From contig JAUTWY010000010.1 in the NCBI GenBank assembly GCA_030838305.1, positions 1-7,056 on the forward strand: a DNA stretch of 7,056 nucleotides, given 5' to 3'. The DNA comes from Acidobacteriaceae bacterium. GTDB taxonomy: Bacteria; Acidobacteriota; Terriglobia; Terriglobales; Acidobacteriaceae. The notes under the pieces are model-generated. The model was not told the origin of the DNA. It saw only the letters and a list, made by a program, of their open reading frames with translations, and searched no databases. The first letter of the stretch is position 1, and each line of letters opens with the position of its first letter. Shown here in pieces: positions 1 through 5,356 of this stretch. The position numbers were made by a program, and so were the translations under genes.

Positions 1-145
1 CGGGTAACGCGCTGGGCAGCAGGAGGCACAATTTGATAAGGTGCGCTTCGCGTGCAACCAGGGATGGCCGGAGTTGGAGTAAGGGGAAAGTTCTCTATGC
101 CAAAACTCTAGGAAGTTTTCGGAGTTAGTGCCAAGCCGAGAAGAT

Positions 146-163
146 TGTCCGCTCCACACGAGC
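146..163 (+). repeat. Partial copy of dispersed GTCCGCT-CACACGA repeat
   Basis: This 18-bp segment (TGTCCGCTCCACACGAGC) matches the right-hand end of the longer repeat copy at 231-248 with two differences, and that of the copy at 1095-1112 with two differences. It appears to be a tail-only fragment of the same element, 85 bp upstream of the matching part of the larger copy and in the same orientation. Confidence 0.6.
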
Positions 164-199
164 AAAATCCGCGCTCTGTCTCTCCAAAGAAGCACCGTG

Positions 200-248
200 C
201 AAAATCAAGGTCAAAGGCAGCGGACAAGAGTGTCCGCTACACACGAAC
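200..248 (+). repeat. Dispersed intergenic repeat, copy A
   Basis: Bases 200-233 are identical over 34 bp to 1064-1097, and similarity continues to 248. Inside the element AGCGGAC (219-225) and GTCCGCT (232-238) form a perfect 7-bp inverted repeat around a 6-nt loop. Read on the reverse strand, the element gives the peptide-like string RVERT(L/I)(L/F)SA. I recall this from many hypothetical proteins predicted in Acidobacteriota genomes, which suggests a genome-wide repeat rather than coding DNA. No transposase or flanking target-site duplication is visible. Confidence 0.75.
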
Positions 249-330
249 CGGAGCTGATGCGGCGCGAGTGAGACTCGTGCCCTTCCCGGTCTTCTGAAAA
301 TCCTCGATCGCGGGGGTACGAGGAGAATTC

Positions 331-397
331 CCTGAGGCAGCTGGGGTACGCATATGAGAGTGCAGCGGGTCCTTCGGCGCAAAGAACGCGCCTCAGG
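331..397. repeat. Long-range inverted repeat CCTGAGGC / GCCTCAGG
   Basis: CCTGAGGC at 331-338 is the exact reverse complement of GCCTCAGG at 390-397. The 51 nt between the arms contain a smaller inverted repeat, GGCGC (376-380) and GCGCC (388-392), which overlaps the right arm, so the two pairings would be alternatives. It lies downstream of the reverse-strand gene ending at 462 and could be a transcript-end structure or simply repeat-derived. No T-run follows it. Confidence 0.4.
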
Positions 398-461
398 ATG
401 ACAGGGTGTTTATGATCTCAGGAGGAGATGGCTGGTTGGAAAATTCCGAGGGGTCGCCTCG

Positions 462-824
462 TCAGTCCTTCGACAGCCAGCTCAAAGCTTCGTCGCGGGT
501 GTCGAAGACGGGGAATTCGCGGCGGGAGAAACTTTTCATGTCTTGAGAGAAAACATTCGGAAGGCTTTCCGCTCCCACCCATGCGGATTTCTTGACGAAG
601 GGCTTGTCGAAGACGGCGGCTTCCTTCATGGTCCGCAGGGCTTCCTGGTTAAACGAGGCGCCGGTGAAATCGGAAAGTATCAGGACCGAGCCGCGCAGTT
701 GGGTAGTCACAAGGTCGGGAACGGCGCGGATGATCTTTTCGACCTCGACGGCCGAACAGTTTGACAGATCGATTAGAAGGATCTGCTTGCCATGATAGGC
801 GATGAACCGAACACGGTTGGTCAC
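462..824 (-). CDS. STAS/SEC14-like small cytoplasmic protein
   Basis: This encodes a 120-residue soluble protein with no signal peptide or membrane segment. The pattern fits a SpoIIAA-like (STAS/SEC14) alpha/beta fold: an early strand and conserved ILLIDLSNCSA turn (15-25), a helix (26-36), the core strand and loop SVLILSDFTGASF (46-58), a helix around 60-70, then KPFVKKSAWVGAE (74-86), where another strand is expected, and a C-terminal helix DEALSWLSKD (111-120). From memory, closely similar proteins are common in Acidobacteriota; their function is unknown, though STAS-like domains often act in protein-protein regulation. The start is GTG at 824-822, with AGGAAG (840-835) 10 nt upstream. That ribosome-binding site is the 3' arm of a small 5-bp inverted repeat (851-847 with 839-835). 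No partner such as an anti-sigma kinase is adjacent, so its role here is open. Confidence 0.85.
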   Translation of the reverse strand: MTNRVRFIAYHGKQILLIDLSNCSAVEVEKIIRAVPDLVTTQLRGSVLILSDFTGASFNQEALRTMKEAAVFDKPFVKKSAWVGAESLPNVFSQDMKSFSRREFPVFDTRDEALSWLSKD

Positions 825-964
825 GACTAGCCTGCTTCCTTCTGGGGGAAGGAGTGAGTCTCCTCACCTATCGTGCGAAATAGCCGTCTGGCCTTGAAGC
901 GATTTTCGCTCGCGCGGAGGGTTTGCGCAACGGTACTGAAGTTCATTTCGAGGCGCCTACCTCG

Positions 965-1018
965 GCGGCTGAAGCCGCGTTCCTGATTGGTGCGCTTGCC
1001 GCGGCGCTTCAGCGCCGC
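965..1018. repeat. Pair of perfect GC-rich palindromes
   Basis: GCGGCT-GA-AGCCGC (965-978) and GCGGCGCT-TC-AGCGCCGC (1001-1018) are two perfect inverted repeats with 6-bp and 8-bp arms, each around a 2-nt centre, 22 bp apart. Their centres are GA and TC, which are complementary, so GGCTGAAGCC and GGCGCTTCAGCGCC share the core GCTGAAGC on opposite strands. This looks like a REP-type double palindrome. Neither is followed by a T-run, so intrinsic termination is unlikely. Confidence 0.65.
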
Positions 1019-1063
1019 TCTTCCACGGTGACGCGTCGGGCGGTGGCCCACGCCGGGCAAAGT

Positions 1064-1112
1064 CAAAATCAAGGTCAAAGGCAGCGGACAAGAGTGTTCG
1101 CTCCACGCGAGC
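1064..1112 (+). repeat. Dispersed intergenic repeat, copy B
   Basis: This is the second, same-orientation copy of the element at 200-248, 864 bp downstream. The first 34 bp are identical. Its inverted repeat is AGCGGAC (1083-1089) with GTTCGCT (1096-1102); the single C-to-T change relative to copy A turns a G-C pair into G-U, so an RNA stem would still form. The two copies flank the STAS-like gene at 462-824, but there are no other signs of a composite mobile unit. Confidence 0.75.
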
Positions 1113-1163
1113 GGGATGGCTTCGGGGATGAGGGCGATGCGTTTTCAAAAAAAGATGTGAATT

Positions 1164-1190
1164 TGTCGATCTGAGGGACGGTGGTTCGAC
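1164..1190 (+). promoter_or_regulatory. ECF42-type promoter P1 upstream of first DGPF gene
   Basis: TGTCGA (1164-1169) is followed by exactly 17 nt and CGAC (1187-1190). The same element with the same spacing lies upstream of the second DGPF gene at 1670-1696, and beyond the two boxes both sites share TGTCGAT and TTCGACGT. The ECF42 promoter signature, as I recall it from Streptomyces work, is TGTCGA at -35 and CG(A/T)C at -10. Transcription would start near 1197, leaving a leader of about 35 nt. The target is inferred from position; the motif itself is seen directly. Confidence 0.8.
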
Positions 1191-1233
1191 GTTAGAGTAG
1201 AAGTTATCCTAAGAGTGATATGGAGACATGACA

Positions 1234-1659
1234 ATGCGATGCATCGTAATGGTCAAAGCGACGAAGGATTCTGAATCGGGCGTCATGCCGAGCACCGAAC
1301 TCCTTACGGCAATGGGAAAGTTCAACGAAGAGCTGGTGAAGGCCGGCGTGATGCTTGCCGGCGAAGGGCTGCAGCCGAGCTCGAAGGGGAAGCGCGTCCG
1401 CTTCTCGGGAAAAAAGCGAAGTGTGATTGATGGGCCGTTCACGGAGACCAAGGAACTGATTGCCGGTTTCTGGTTGTGGCAGGTCAGGTCCATGGAAGAG
1501 GCGCTGGAGTGGGTGAAGCGCTGCCCGAATCCCATGGAGGGCGAGTCTGAGATTGAGATTCGGCAGGTCTTCGAGGCGGAGGATTTTGGTCCTGAGTTGA
1601 CGCCGGAACTCAGGGAGCAGGAGGAGCGCCAGCGGAAGCAGATGGCGCGAAAGAAATAG
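1234..1659 (+). CDS. YciI-family DGPF-domain protein 1
   Basis: This encodes a 141-residue small soluble protein of the YCII/DGPF family, a ferredoxin-like alpha+beta fold related to dimeric YciI. It opens with the typical MRCIVMVKATKDSE strand and has the signature DGPF at residues 66-69, followed by TETKELIAGFWLWQV, then a WVKRCPNP segment near 93-100 and the usual EIRQVFEAEDFG end motif. The C-terminus is a charged Arg/Glu/Lys-rich tail. The biochemical role of DGPF proteins is not established; they are the typical targets of ECF42 sigma factors. Two in-frame ATGs occur (1228 and 1234). GGAG at 1222-1225 is only 2 nt from the first but 8 nt from the second, and the family normally begins MR(F/K), so I chose 1234. 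It lies 123 bp upstream of a paralogous gene. Confidence 0.93.
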   Translation: MRCIVMVKATKDSESGVMPSTELLTAMGKFNEELVKAGVMLAGEGLQPSSKGKRVRFSGKKRSVIDGPFTETKELIAGFWLWQVRSMEEALEWVKRCPNPMEGESEIEIRQVFEAEDFGPELTPELREQEERQRKQMARKK

Positions 1660-1669
1660 TTTGGTTGCG

Positions 1670-1696
1670 TGTCGATTCCGGAGTCTATTGTTCGAC
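1670..1696 (+). promoter_or_regulatory. ECF42-type promoter P2 upstream of second DGPF gene and sigma gene
   Basis: TGTCGA (1670-1675), exactly 17 nt, then CGAC (1693-1696) repeats the P1 element at 1164-1190. The spacer sequences themselves differ, so this is conservation of the two boxes and their spacing, not a simple duplication. A transcript starting near 1703 would carry a leader of about 80 nt containing an inverted repeat (1706-1753), then the second DGPF gene and probably the sigma gene. It begins 10 bp after the stop codon of the first DGPF gene. Confidence 0.8.
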
Positions 1697-1705
1697 GTCT
1701 TAATA

Positions 1706-1753
1706 GAGCCGGCTTTCAGAGCAAAAGTAGATAGTCGTTTAAGAGGCCGGCTC
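1706..1753 (+). repeat. Inverted repeat in leader of second DGPF gene
   Basis: GAGCCGGC (1706-1713) and GCCGGCTC (1746-1753) are exact reverse complements, with 32 nt between them. In an RNA from P2 they could pair into a stem ending 17 nt before the GGAG ribosome-binding site at 1771. Each arm also contains the self-complementary GCCGGC, so two separate palindromes are an equally good description. No function can be assigned. Confidence 0.45.
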
Positions 1754-1782
1754 GCGATTTGAAATAAAAAGGAGAAATGACG

Positions 1783-2193
1783 ATGCGATTCATGATGATG
1801 GTCAAGCATGCCGAACTCTCGGGTCCGCCGCCCAAGGAGTTGATGGACGCCATGGCGATACTCACGGAAGAGGCGGTCCAAGCCGGCACGATTCGTGGGA
1901 GTGGGGGACTTGCACCGATGGCGCAGAGCACCCGCGTGCGGCTTTCCGGTGGACAAATCAAGGTGACCGATGGGCCTTTCACCGAGGCCAAGGAAATTAT
2001 CGGCGGGTATGCGGAGTTTGAGCTGAAGTCGAAGGAGGAGGCGATCGAGGGGGCGCTGCGCTTCATGGAACTTCACAAGAAATACTGGCCCGGGTGGGAG
2101 GGCGAGACCGAGATTCGCCAGATCTTCGGACCGGAGGATTTCGATCAAGCCTGCAAGGGGCCATCGCTCACAGCGCAGAAGCAAGCTTCATAA
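1783..2193 (+). CDS. YciI-family DGPF-domain protein 2
   Basis: This encodes a 136-residue soluble protein of the same YCII/DGPF family as its upstream neighbour. It begins MRFMMMVKHAELSG, has VTDGPFTEAKE with DGPF at residues 63-66, then IIGGYAEFELKSKEEAIE (72-89), and ends with the conserved EIRQIFGPEDFD. It lacks the FWLWQV and CPNP features of the upstream paralogue, so the two represent different DGPF subtypes rather than a recent tandem duplication. ATG codons lie at 1777 and 1783. AGGAG (1770-1774) is 2 nt from the first but 8 nt from the second, and the family start favours 1783. The sigma factor gene begins 39 nt after its stop, which suggests one transcript from the promoter at 1670-1696. 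Its molecular activity is unknown. Confidence 0.93.
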   Translation: MRFMMMVKHAELSGPPPKELMDAMAILTEEAVQAGTIRGSGGLAPMAQSTRVRLSGGQIKVTDGPFTEAKEIIGGYAEFELKSKEEAIEGALRFMELHKKYWPGWEGETEIRQIFGPEDFDQACKGPSLTAQKQAS

Positions 2194-2232
2194 CACCGGC
2201 TTGCATTTACGGACTAAAGCGTGATGTGATCG

Positions 2233-3510
2233 GTGGCAGTGATTGCCACCGATATACATCGCGCCATCGACGCAGTCTGGAGGATTGAGTCACCGAGGCT
2301 CATCGCCGGGCTCACGCGGATTGTGCGCGATGTCGGCCTTGCCGAGGATCTCGCGCAGGACGCTCTGGTGGCCGCGCTCGAGCAATGGCCGGAGTCGGGC
2401 ATGCCGGATAATCCGGGAGCCTGGTTGATGACTATTGCGAAGCATCGCGCGATCGATCTGTTCCGCCGCAACACCCGCCTCGACCGTAAGCACGAAGAAC
2501 TGGGACGCGAGCTCGCTGCGAAAGAGATGGCTGTGCCCGATTTCGATTCTGCTCTCGACGACGATGTGGGCGATGATCTGCTGCGGCTGGTTTTCATTTC
2601 GTGCCATCCCGTACTGTCAACTGAGGCTCAGGTTGCACTCACGCTTCGTTTACTCGGAGGTCTGACCACCGAAGAAATTGCGCGGGCATTCCTGGTTCCG
2701 GAGCCAACCATCGCGCAGCGTATCGTGCGGGCCAAGCGGACTCTGGCGGAAAAGCACGTGCCTTTCGAAGTCCCGCGCCGGACTGAACTTGGGGCGCGGC
2801 TCTCGTCGGTGCTCGGGGTGCTCTACCTCATCTTCAACGAGGGCTATGCGGCGACCGGCGGCGATGACTGGATGCGGCCTGCGCTCTGCGAGGACGCGTT
2901 GCGGCTGGGGCGCGTGCTGGCTGGGCTTGCGCCACAGGAGGCGGAAGTGCACGGACTGGTGGCGCTGATGGAAATTCAGGCGTCGCGTTCGAAGGCACGC
3001 GCGGGTCCGTCGGGAGAGCCTATTTTGCTGTTCGATCAAGACCGCGCGCACTGGGATCAACTTCTCATCGGGCGTGGTCTGGCCGCGCTCGCGCTCGCCG
3101 AAAAACTGGGGGAGGCGCCGGGTCCTTATGCTTTGCAGGCTAGGATTGCGGCCTGTCACGCGCGAGCCCGCACGCCGGAGGAAACTGACTGGGCCAGGAT
3201 CGTGACGCTCTACGGCGAACTTGCCGAGATCAATCCATCTCCCGTGGTGGAGTTGAATCGCGCGGTCGCGGTCGCGATGGCCTCCGGTCCGGCAGCGGGG
3301 CTTGCGCTGGTGGATGCGCTGACTGCGGAGCGGTCCCTACAGAACTACCATCTATTACCCAGCGTGCGCGGAGATCTTCTGAAAAAACTAGGCCGCTTCG
3401 ACGAAGCCCGGGCGGAGTTTGCGCGCGCTGCATCGCTAACGCAAAACACGCGAGAGCGCGAGTTGCTGCTGGAGCGCGTGCGAGGCTGCACCGACGGCCG
3501 CAGTGACTAG
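2233..3510 (+). CDS. ECF42-type RNA polymerase sigma factor with DUF6596/TPR-like extension
   Basis: This encodes a 425-residue sigma factor, about twice the size of a minimal ECF sigma. Region 2 spans roughly residues 15-85, with DVGLAEDLAQDALVAALEQWP at 33-53 and NPGAWLMTIAKHRAIDLFRR at 60-79. Region 4 spans about 118-172, with LGGLTTEEIARAFLVPEPTI followed by AQRIVRAKR as its DNA-binding helix-turn-helix. DUF6596 follows at about 186-290 (YLIFNEGYAAT at 198-208), and then a TPR-like tail with YHLLPSVRGDLLKKLGRFDEA (372-392) and TRERELLLERV. This layout and two DGPF genes directly upstream identify group ECF42, whose C-terminal extension, rather than an anti-sigma factor, is thought to govern activity. 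No anti-sigma gene is present. The start is GTG at 2233 with no good ribosome-binding site; GTG at 2239 is an alternative. No copy of the TGTCGA-N17-CGAC element lies in the 39-nt gap, so expression probably depends on the upstream promoter. Confidence 0.95.
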   Translation: MAVIATDIHRAIDAVWRIESPRLIAGLTRIVRDVGLAEDLAQDALVAALEQWPESGMPDNPGAWLMTIAKHRAIDLFRRNTRLDRKHEELGRELAAKEMAVPDFDSALDDDVGDDLLRLVFISCHPVLSTEAQVALTLRLLGGLTTEEIARAFLVPEPTIAQRIVRAKRTLAEKHVPFEVPRRTELGARLSSVLGVLYLIFNEGYAATGGDDWMRPALCEDALRLGRVLAGLAPQEAEVHGLVALMEIQASRSKARAGPSGEPILLFDQDRAHWDQLLIGRGLAALALAEKLGEAPGPYALQARIAACHARARTPEETDWARIVTLYGELAEINPSPVVELNRAVAVAMASGPAAGLALVDALTAERSLQNYHLLPSVRGDLLKKLGRFDEARAEFARAASLTQNTRERELLLERVRGCTDGRSD

Positions 3511-3854
3511 TCCCGGCTCAGAGCGAGAGTTCGGCGCTGATAGGGTTGCGATGCTGGGATGTGTCCTATTTACCACCTGCCTCAGACTGTTGATCCCCAC
3601 CTAGATAAGAAAATTTTAAGGCTGGAGAATGCCGGCTTGCGACCGCCTGTTTTGAAATCCAAAGGTTGCCGATAGATTGAGGGAGCGCTGAGAATTAAGC
3701 CGGCTTCAGCCTCATCTACTCTTGAGTAGGACAAGGGGTCGGGAAAATTGTTGACTGCGGTGCAGGAAATGTTGCAGCAGGTGTCCGTGGCTGGTGCGCG
3801 GTCGACCACGGCTTGAGGGCAGGAGCACAGCGATTCGCAGCGGGGGAATGGGTT
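3511..3854. other. Gene-free junction between convergent genes
   Basis: This 344-bp stretch separates the stops of the rightward sigma gene and the leftward RodZ-like gene. A reverse-strand open frame at 3582-3809 (75 codons, GTG start) lacks a ribosome-binding site and resembles nothing known, so I do not call it. Small palindromes are present: AAGCCGGCTT at 3697-3706, CTACTC-TT-GAGTAG at 3716-3729 and GGTCGACC at 3800-3807. None is followed by a T-run in either direction, so I cannot point to a bidirectional terminator. Confidence 0.55.
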
Positions 3855-5195
3855 CTACGGTCCAGTTCTGAGTCCGGTGGCATCAAAAGTGTAAGTTCTG
3901 ACTTCTCCTAGGTTTCCCTGGGCGGGAAATTCTCTGCCGTTCCATTGAAAACTGACTCCTGCGGCATTTCCGACTTTGACAGTCACGTCGCGACTTGCGC
4001 GAACTGAAGTGTGAGCGGGCGCGATCAGGGTCTCATGAGTCTCTGGCTTGCCGTCAGCGGTGATTGAAACCCAGGTGGTCTGGTCGGCGCGGATCAGGAG
4101 GGTGAAAGTAGCGGGCGGCTTTGTCTCGAGTGTGCGAGTGGTGCTTTTCGCGACGAAAGGATCGGCGGCCGAGTCCGCGGCTGGCTTCGGCGCAGGGCTT
4201 GGCGCGGATGACTTGGATGTCGCCGCAGCGGAAGACTTGTCCACGAGGGGCGCTGAAGAGGATGAGGTTGCTCCGAGTTTCTGCGAACCTGCGGTAGCGG
4301 ATGTTGTCGTAGACGTCGGAGCGGGGAGGGAAGGAGCTGAGTTCGACGATGCTGCGGGCTTGGTCTCGGGTTTGGTTGCGAAGTCGGACGCAGATTCGCG
4401 ATGACGGCGAGAATTCCAGGCCGCCAAGCCGGCAACGGTTAAAAGCAGAAGGAGCGCCACGGCAAGCATGCTCCGGGAAATGCGAGGGGAAGCAGCATCG
4501 GCCGATTCTGTGGAGCCTTCGGCTGCGGAAGGCAGGGTGATGAAGCCAGGCAGCGAGCCAAAGCTTTGGTGCGGGCGTTCTTCGGCGGGCCGACCTTTCG
4601 ATTCCTGCGGACGATCTTGCCGCCGCAGATGCGGCTGGCGATCCGCTTCAAGAACGTGCTCATCGTGACGATCGCGGCCAACTTCATTCGGACCGGCGCC
4701 CGGGCGGGCTGCAAGAGGCGGCTGGCTGGGGTGGCTACGGTCTCGATTGCGGCGAACTTCATTGCGGCGCTCATCATGACGGCGGCGCTCTGCGGCCGGA
4801 AGATCACGGCCATTGTCTTTATTTTTTTCCTTATTTTTGCCATCGCCGCCCAGGACATGACCGGTGGCGGGGGCAACGAGATTGTCGGGAGGCGCAATCG
4901 AACTCGACTTACCCCCTGGAGTACGGAAATCCGGCAGGATTTTTTGGGATTGAACCTGGCTCTCGCGCAAGGCGGCGAGATAGTCGGTTATGGTTTCTTC
5001 CTCGTCAAGGCCGACCTGGCGGGCGTAGGCGCGAACGAAACCTTTATTGAAGACTCCACCGGGAAGCTGGTCGAAGTGTTCGTCTTCGAGAGCACGCAGC
5101 ATGCGCGTGCTGATTTTTGTGGTGTTCGAGATGGCATCGAGCGCGAGGCCACGCTGCTCGCGCTGCTTGCGAAGTTTTTCCCCAAACGCTCCCAA
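3855..5195 (-). CDS. RodZ-like helix-turn-helix membrane protein (DUF4115)
   Basis: This encodes a 446-residue bitopic membrane protein. Residues 1-80 form a HTH_25/Xre-like domain (FGEKLRKQREQRGLALDAIS, then LEDEHFDQLPGGVFNKGFVRAYAR), the cytoplasmic part that binds MreB in RodZ. A long charged linker, rich in Arg, Asp and Glu, runs from about 85 to 240. One hydrophobic segment (MLAVALLLLLTVAGLAAW, 243-260) spans the inner membrane, followed by Arg residues and a Ser/Ala/Pro/Thr-rich low-complexity stretch (268-355). Residues about 362-440 form the DUF4115 beta domain (FTLLIRADQTTWVSITADG, VKVGNAAGVSFQWNG). The family role is cell-shape and elongation scaffolding, but no mreB or other shape gene is nearby, so this is inferred from architecture. 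The start is TTG at 5195-5193, supported by GGAG (5206-5203) 7 nt upstream and by the family N-terminus MG(A/T)FGE. The next gene upstream on this strand ends 161 nt away. Confidence 0.9.
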   Translation of the reverse strand: MGAFGEKLRKQREQRGLALDAISNTTKISTRMLRALEDEHFDQLPGGVFNKGFVRAYARQVGLDEEETITDYLAALRESQVQSQKILPDFRTPGGKSSSIAPPDNLVAPATGHVLGGDGKNKEKNKDNGRDLPAAERRRHDERRNEVRRNRDRSHPSQPPLAARPGAGPNEVGRDRHDEHVLEADRQPHLRRQDRPQESKGRPAEERPHQSFGSLPGFITLPSAAEGSTESADAASPRISRSMLAVALLLLLTVAGLAAWNSRRHRESASDFATKPETKPAASSNSAPSLPAPTSTTTSATAGSQKLGATSSSSAPLVDKSSAAATSKSSAPSPAPKPAADSAADPFVAKSTTRTLETKPPATFTLLIRADQTTWVSITADGKPETHETLIAPAHTSVRASRDVTVKVGNAAGVSFQWNGREFPAQGNLGEVRTYTFDATGLRTGP

Positions 5196-5248
5196 GGGCC
5201 GGCTCCGGCGGGCGTGGTTAGGTCAGCGCCCGCATCCAGACGCTAGTA

Positions 5249-5278
5249 ATCATAGGCGAATGCGAACGCATATGCCAG
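5249..5278 (-). promoter_or_regulatory. Possible sigma70-type promoter for RodZ-like gene
   Basis: On the reverse strand CTGGCA (5278-5273) and TATGAT (5254-5249) are separated by 18 nt, matching the -35 consensus at four of six and the -10 at five of six positions. Transcription would start near 5242, about 47 nt before the TTG start. It is an isolated consensus match in the gap behind another same-strand gene, so read-through from that gene is an alternative. Confidence 0.4.
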
Positions 5279-5356
5279 AAGGGATCGATCGAAGGGCGAA
5301 TCCGAGGGACAAGGCCCCGAGGTTTCCAGGAAAACAGTCCTGGCGGGAAGGTGCGG

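Larger units (their letters stand above)
1..461. other. Gene-free, repeat-bearing intergenic region at left edge
   Basis: I find no convincing gene here. A forward frame is open from the window edge to a stop near 128, but it has no visible start, ribosome-binding site or recognisable protein; it could be the tail of a gene lying to the left. Open frames on the reverse strand between 125 and 382 run through dispersed repeat sequence and look non-coding. The stretch holds two pieces of a repeat family (146-163 and 200-248) and a long-range inverted repeat (331-397). The 3' end of the reverse-strand gene at 462 abuts it, but I see no hairpin followed by a T-run that would make a clear terminator. 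Confidence 0.6.
825..1233. other. Intergenic region with palindromes, repeat copy and promoter
   Basis: This roughly 400-bp gap separates two divergently transcribed genes. It contains two adjacent palindromes (965-1018), copy B of the dispersed repeat (1064-1112) and a probable ECF-type promoter (1164-1190) for the rightward operon. Open frames between 827 and 1174 on both strands lie over these repeats, lack ribosome-binding sites and resemble no protein I know, so I treat them as non-coding. I could not identify a confident promoter for the leftward gene at 824. Confidence 0.6.

Noticed and set aside
125..382. 85-codon reverse-strand open frame
   Set aside because: It runs through the dispersed repeat and inverted repeat, has no ribosome-binding site, and its translation contains the RVERT-like string typical of spurious repeat-derived proteins.
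500..625. Additional TGTCGA boxes at 500-505 and near 605 as ECF promoters
   Set aside because: Neither has CGAC at 17 nt, and both lie inside the STAS-like coding sequence on its non-template side.
200..1112. Composite transposon bounded by the two repeat copies
   Set aside because: The copies are direct, short and hairpin-containing, with no transposase or target duplication; the intervening gene looks like an ordinary chromosomal gene.
827..1174. Overlapping open frames on both strands in the gap before the first DGPF gene
   Set aside because: They cover palindromes, repeat copy B and part of promoter P1, overlap each other and resemble no protein family.
2233..3510. Assignment of the sigma factor to ECF41
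   Set aside because: ECF41 proteins carry a SnoaL-like C-terminal domain and neighbour carboxymuconolactone decarboxylase-type genes; here the extension is DUF6596/TPR-like and the neighbours are DGPF genes, which points to ECF42.
3697..3729. AAGCCGGCTT and CTACTC-TT-GAGTAG palindromes as intrinsic terminators
   Set aside because: Short stems with almost no loop and no T-run on either side.
3582..3809. 75-codon reverse-strand open frame between convergent genes
   Set aside because: GTG start without a ribosome-binding site, no recognisable domain, composition not protein-like.
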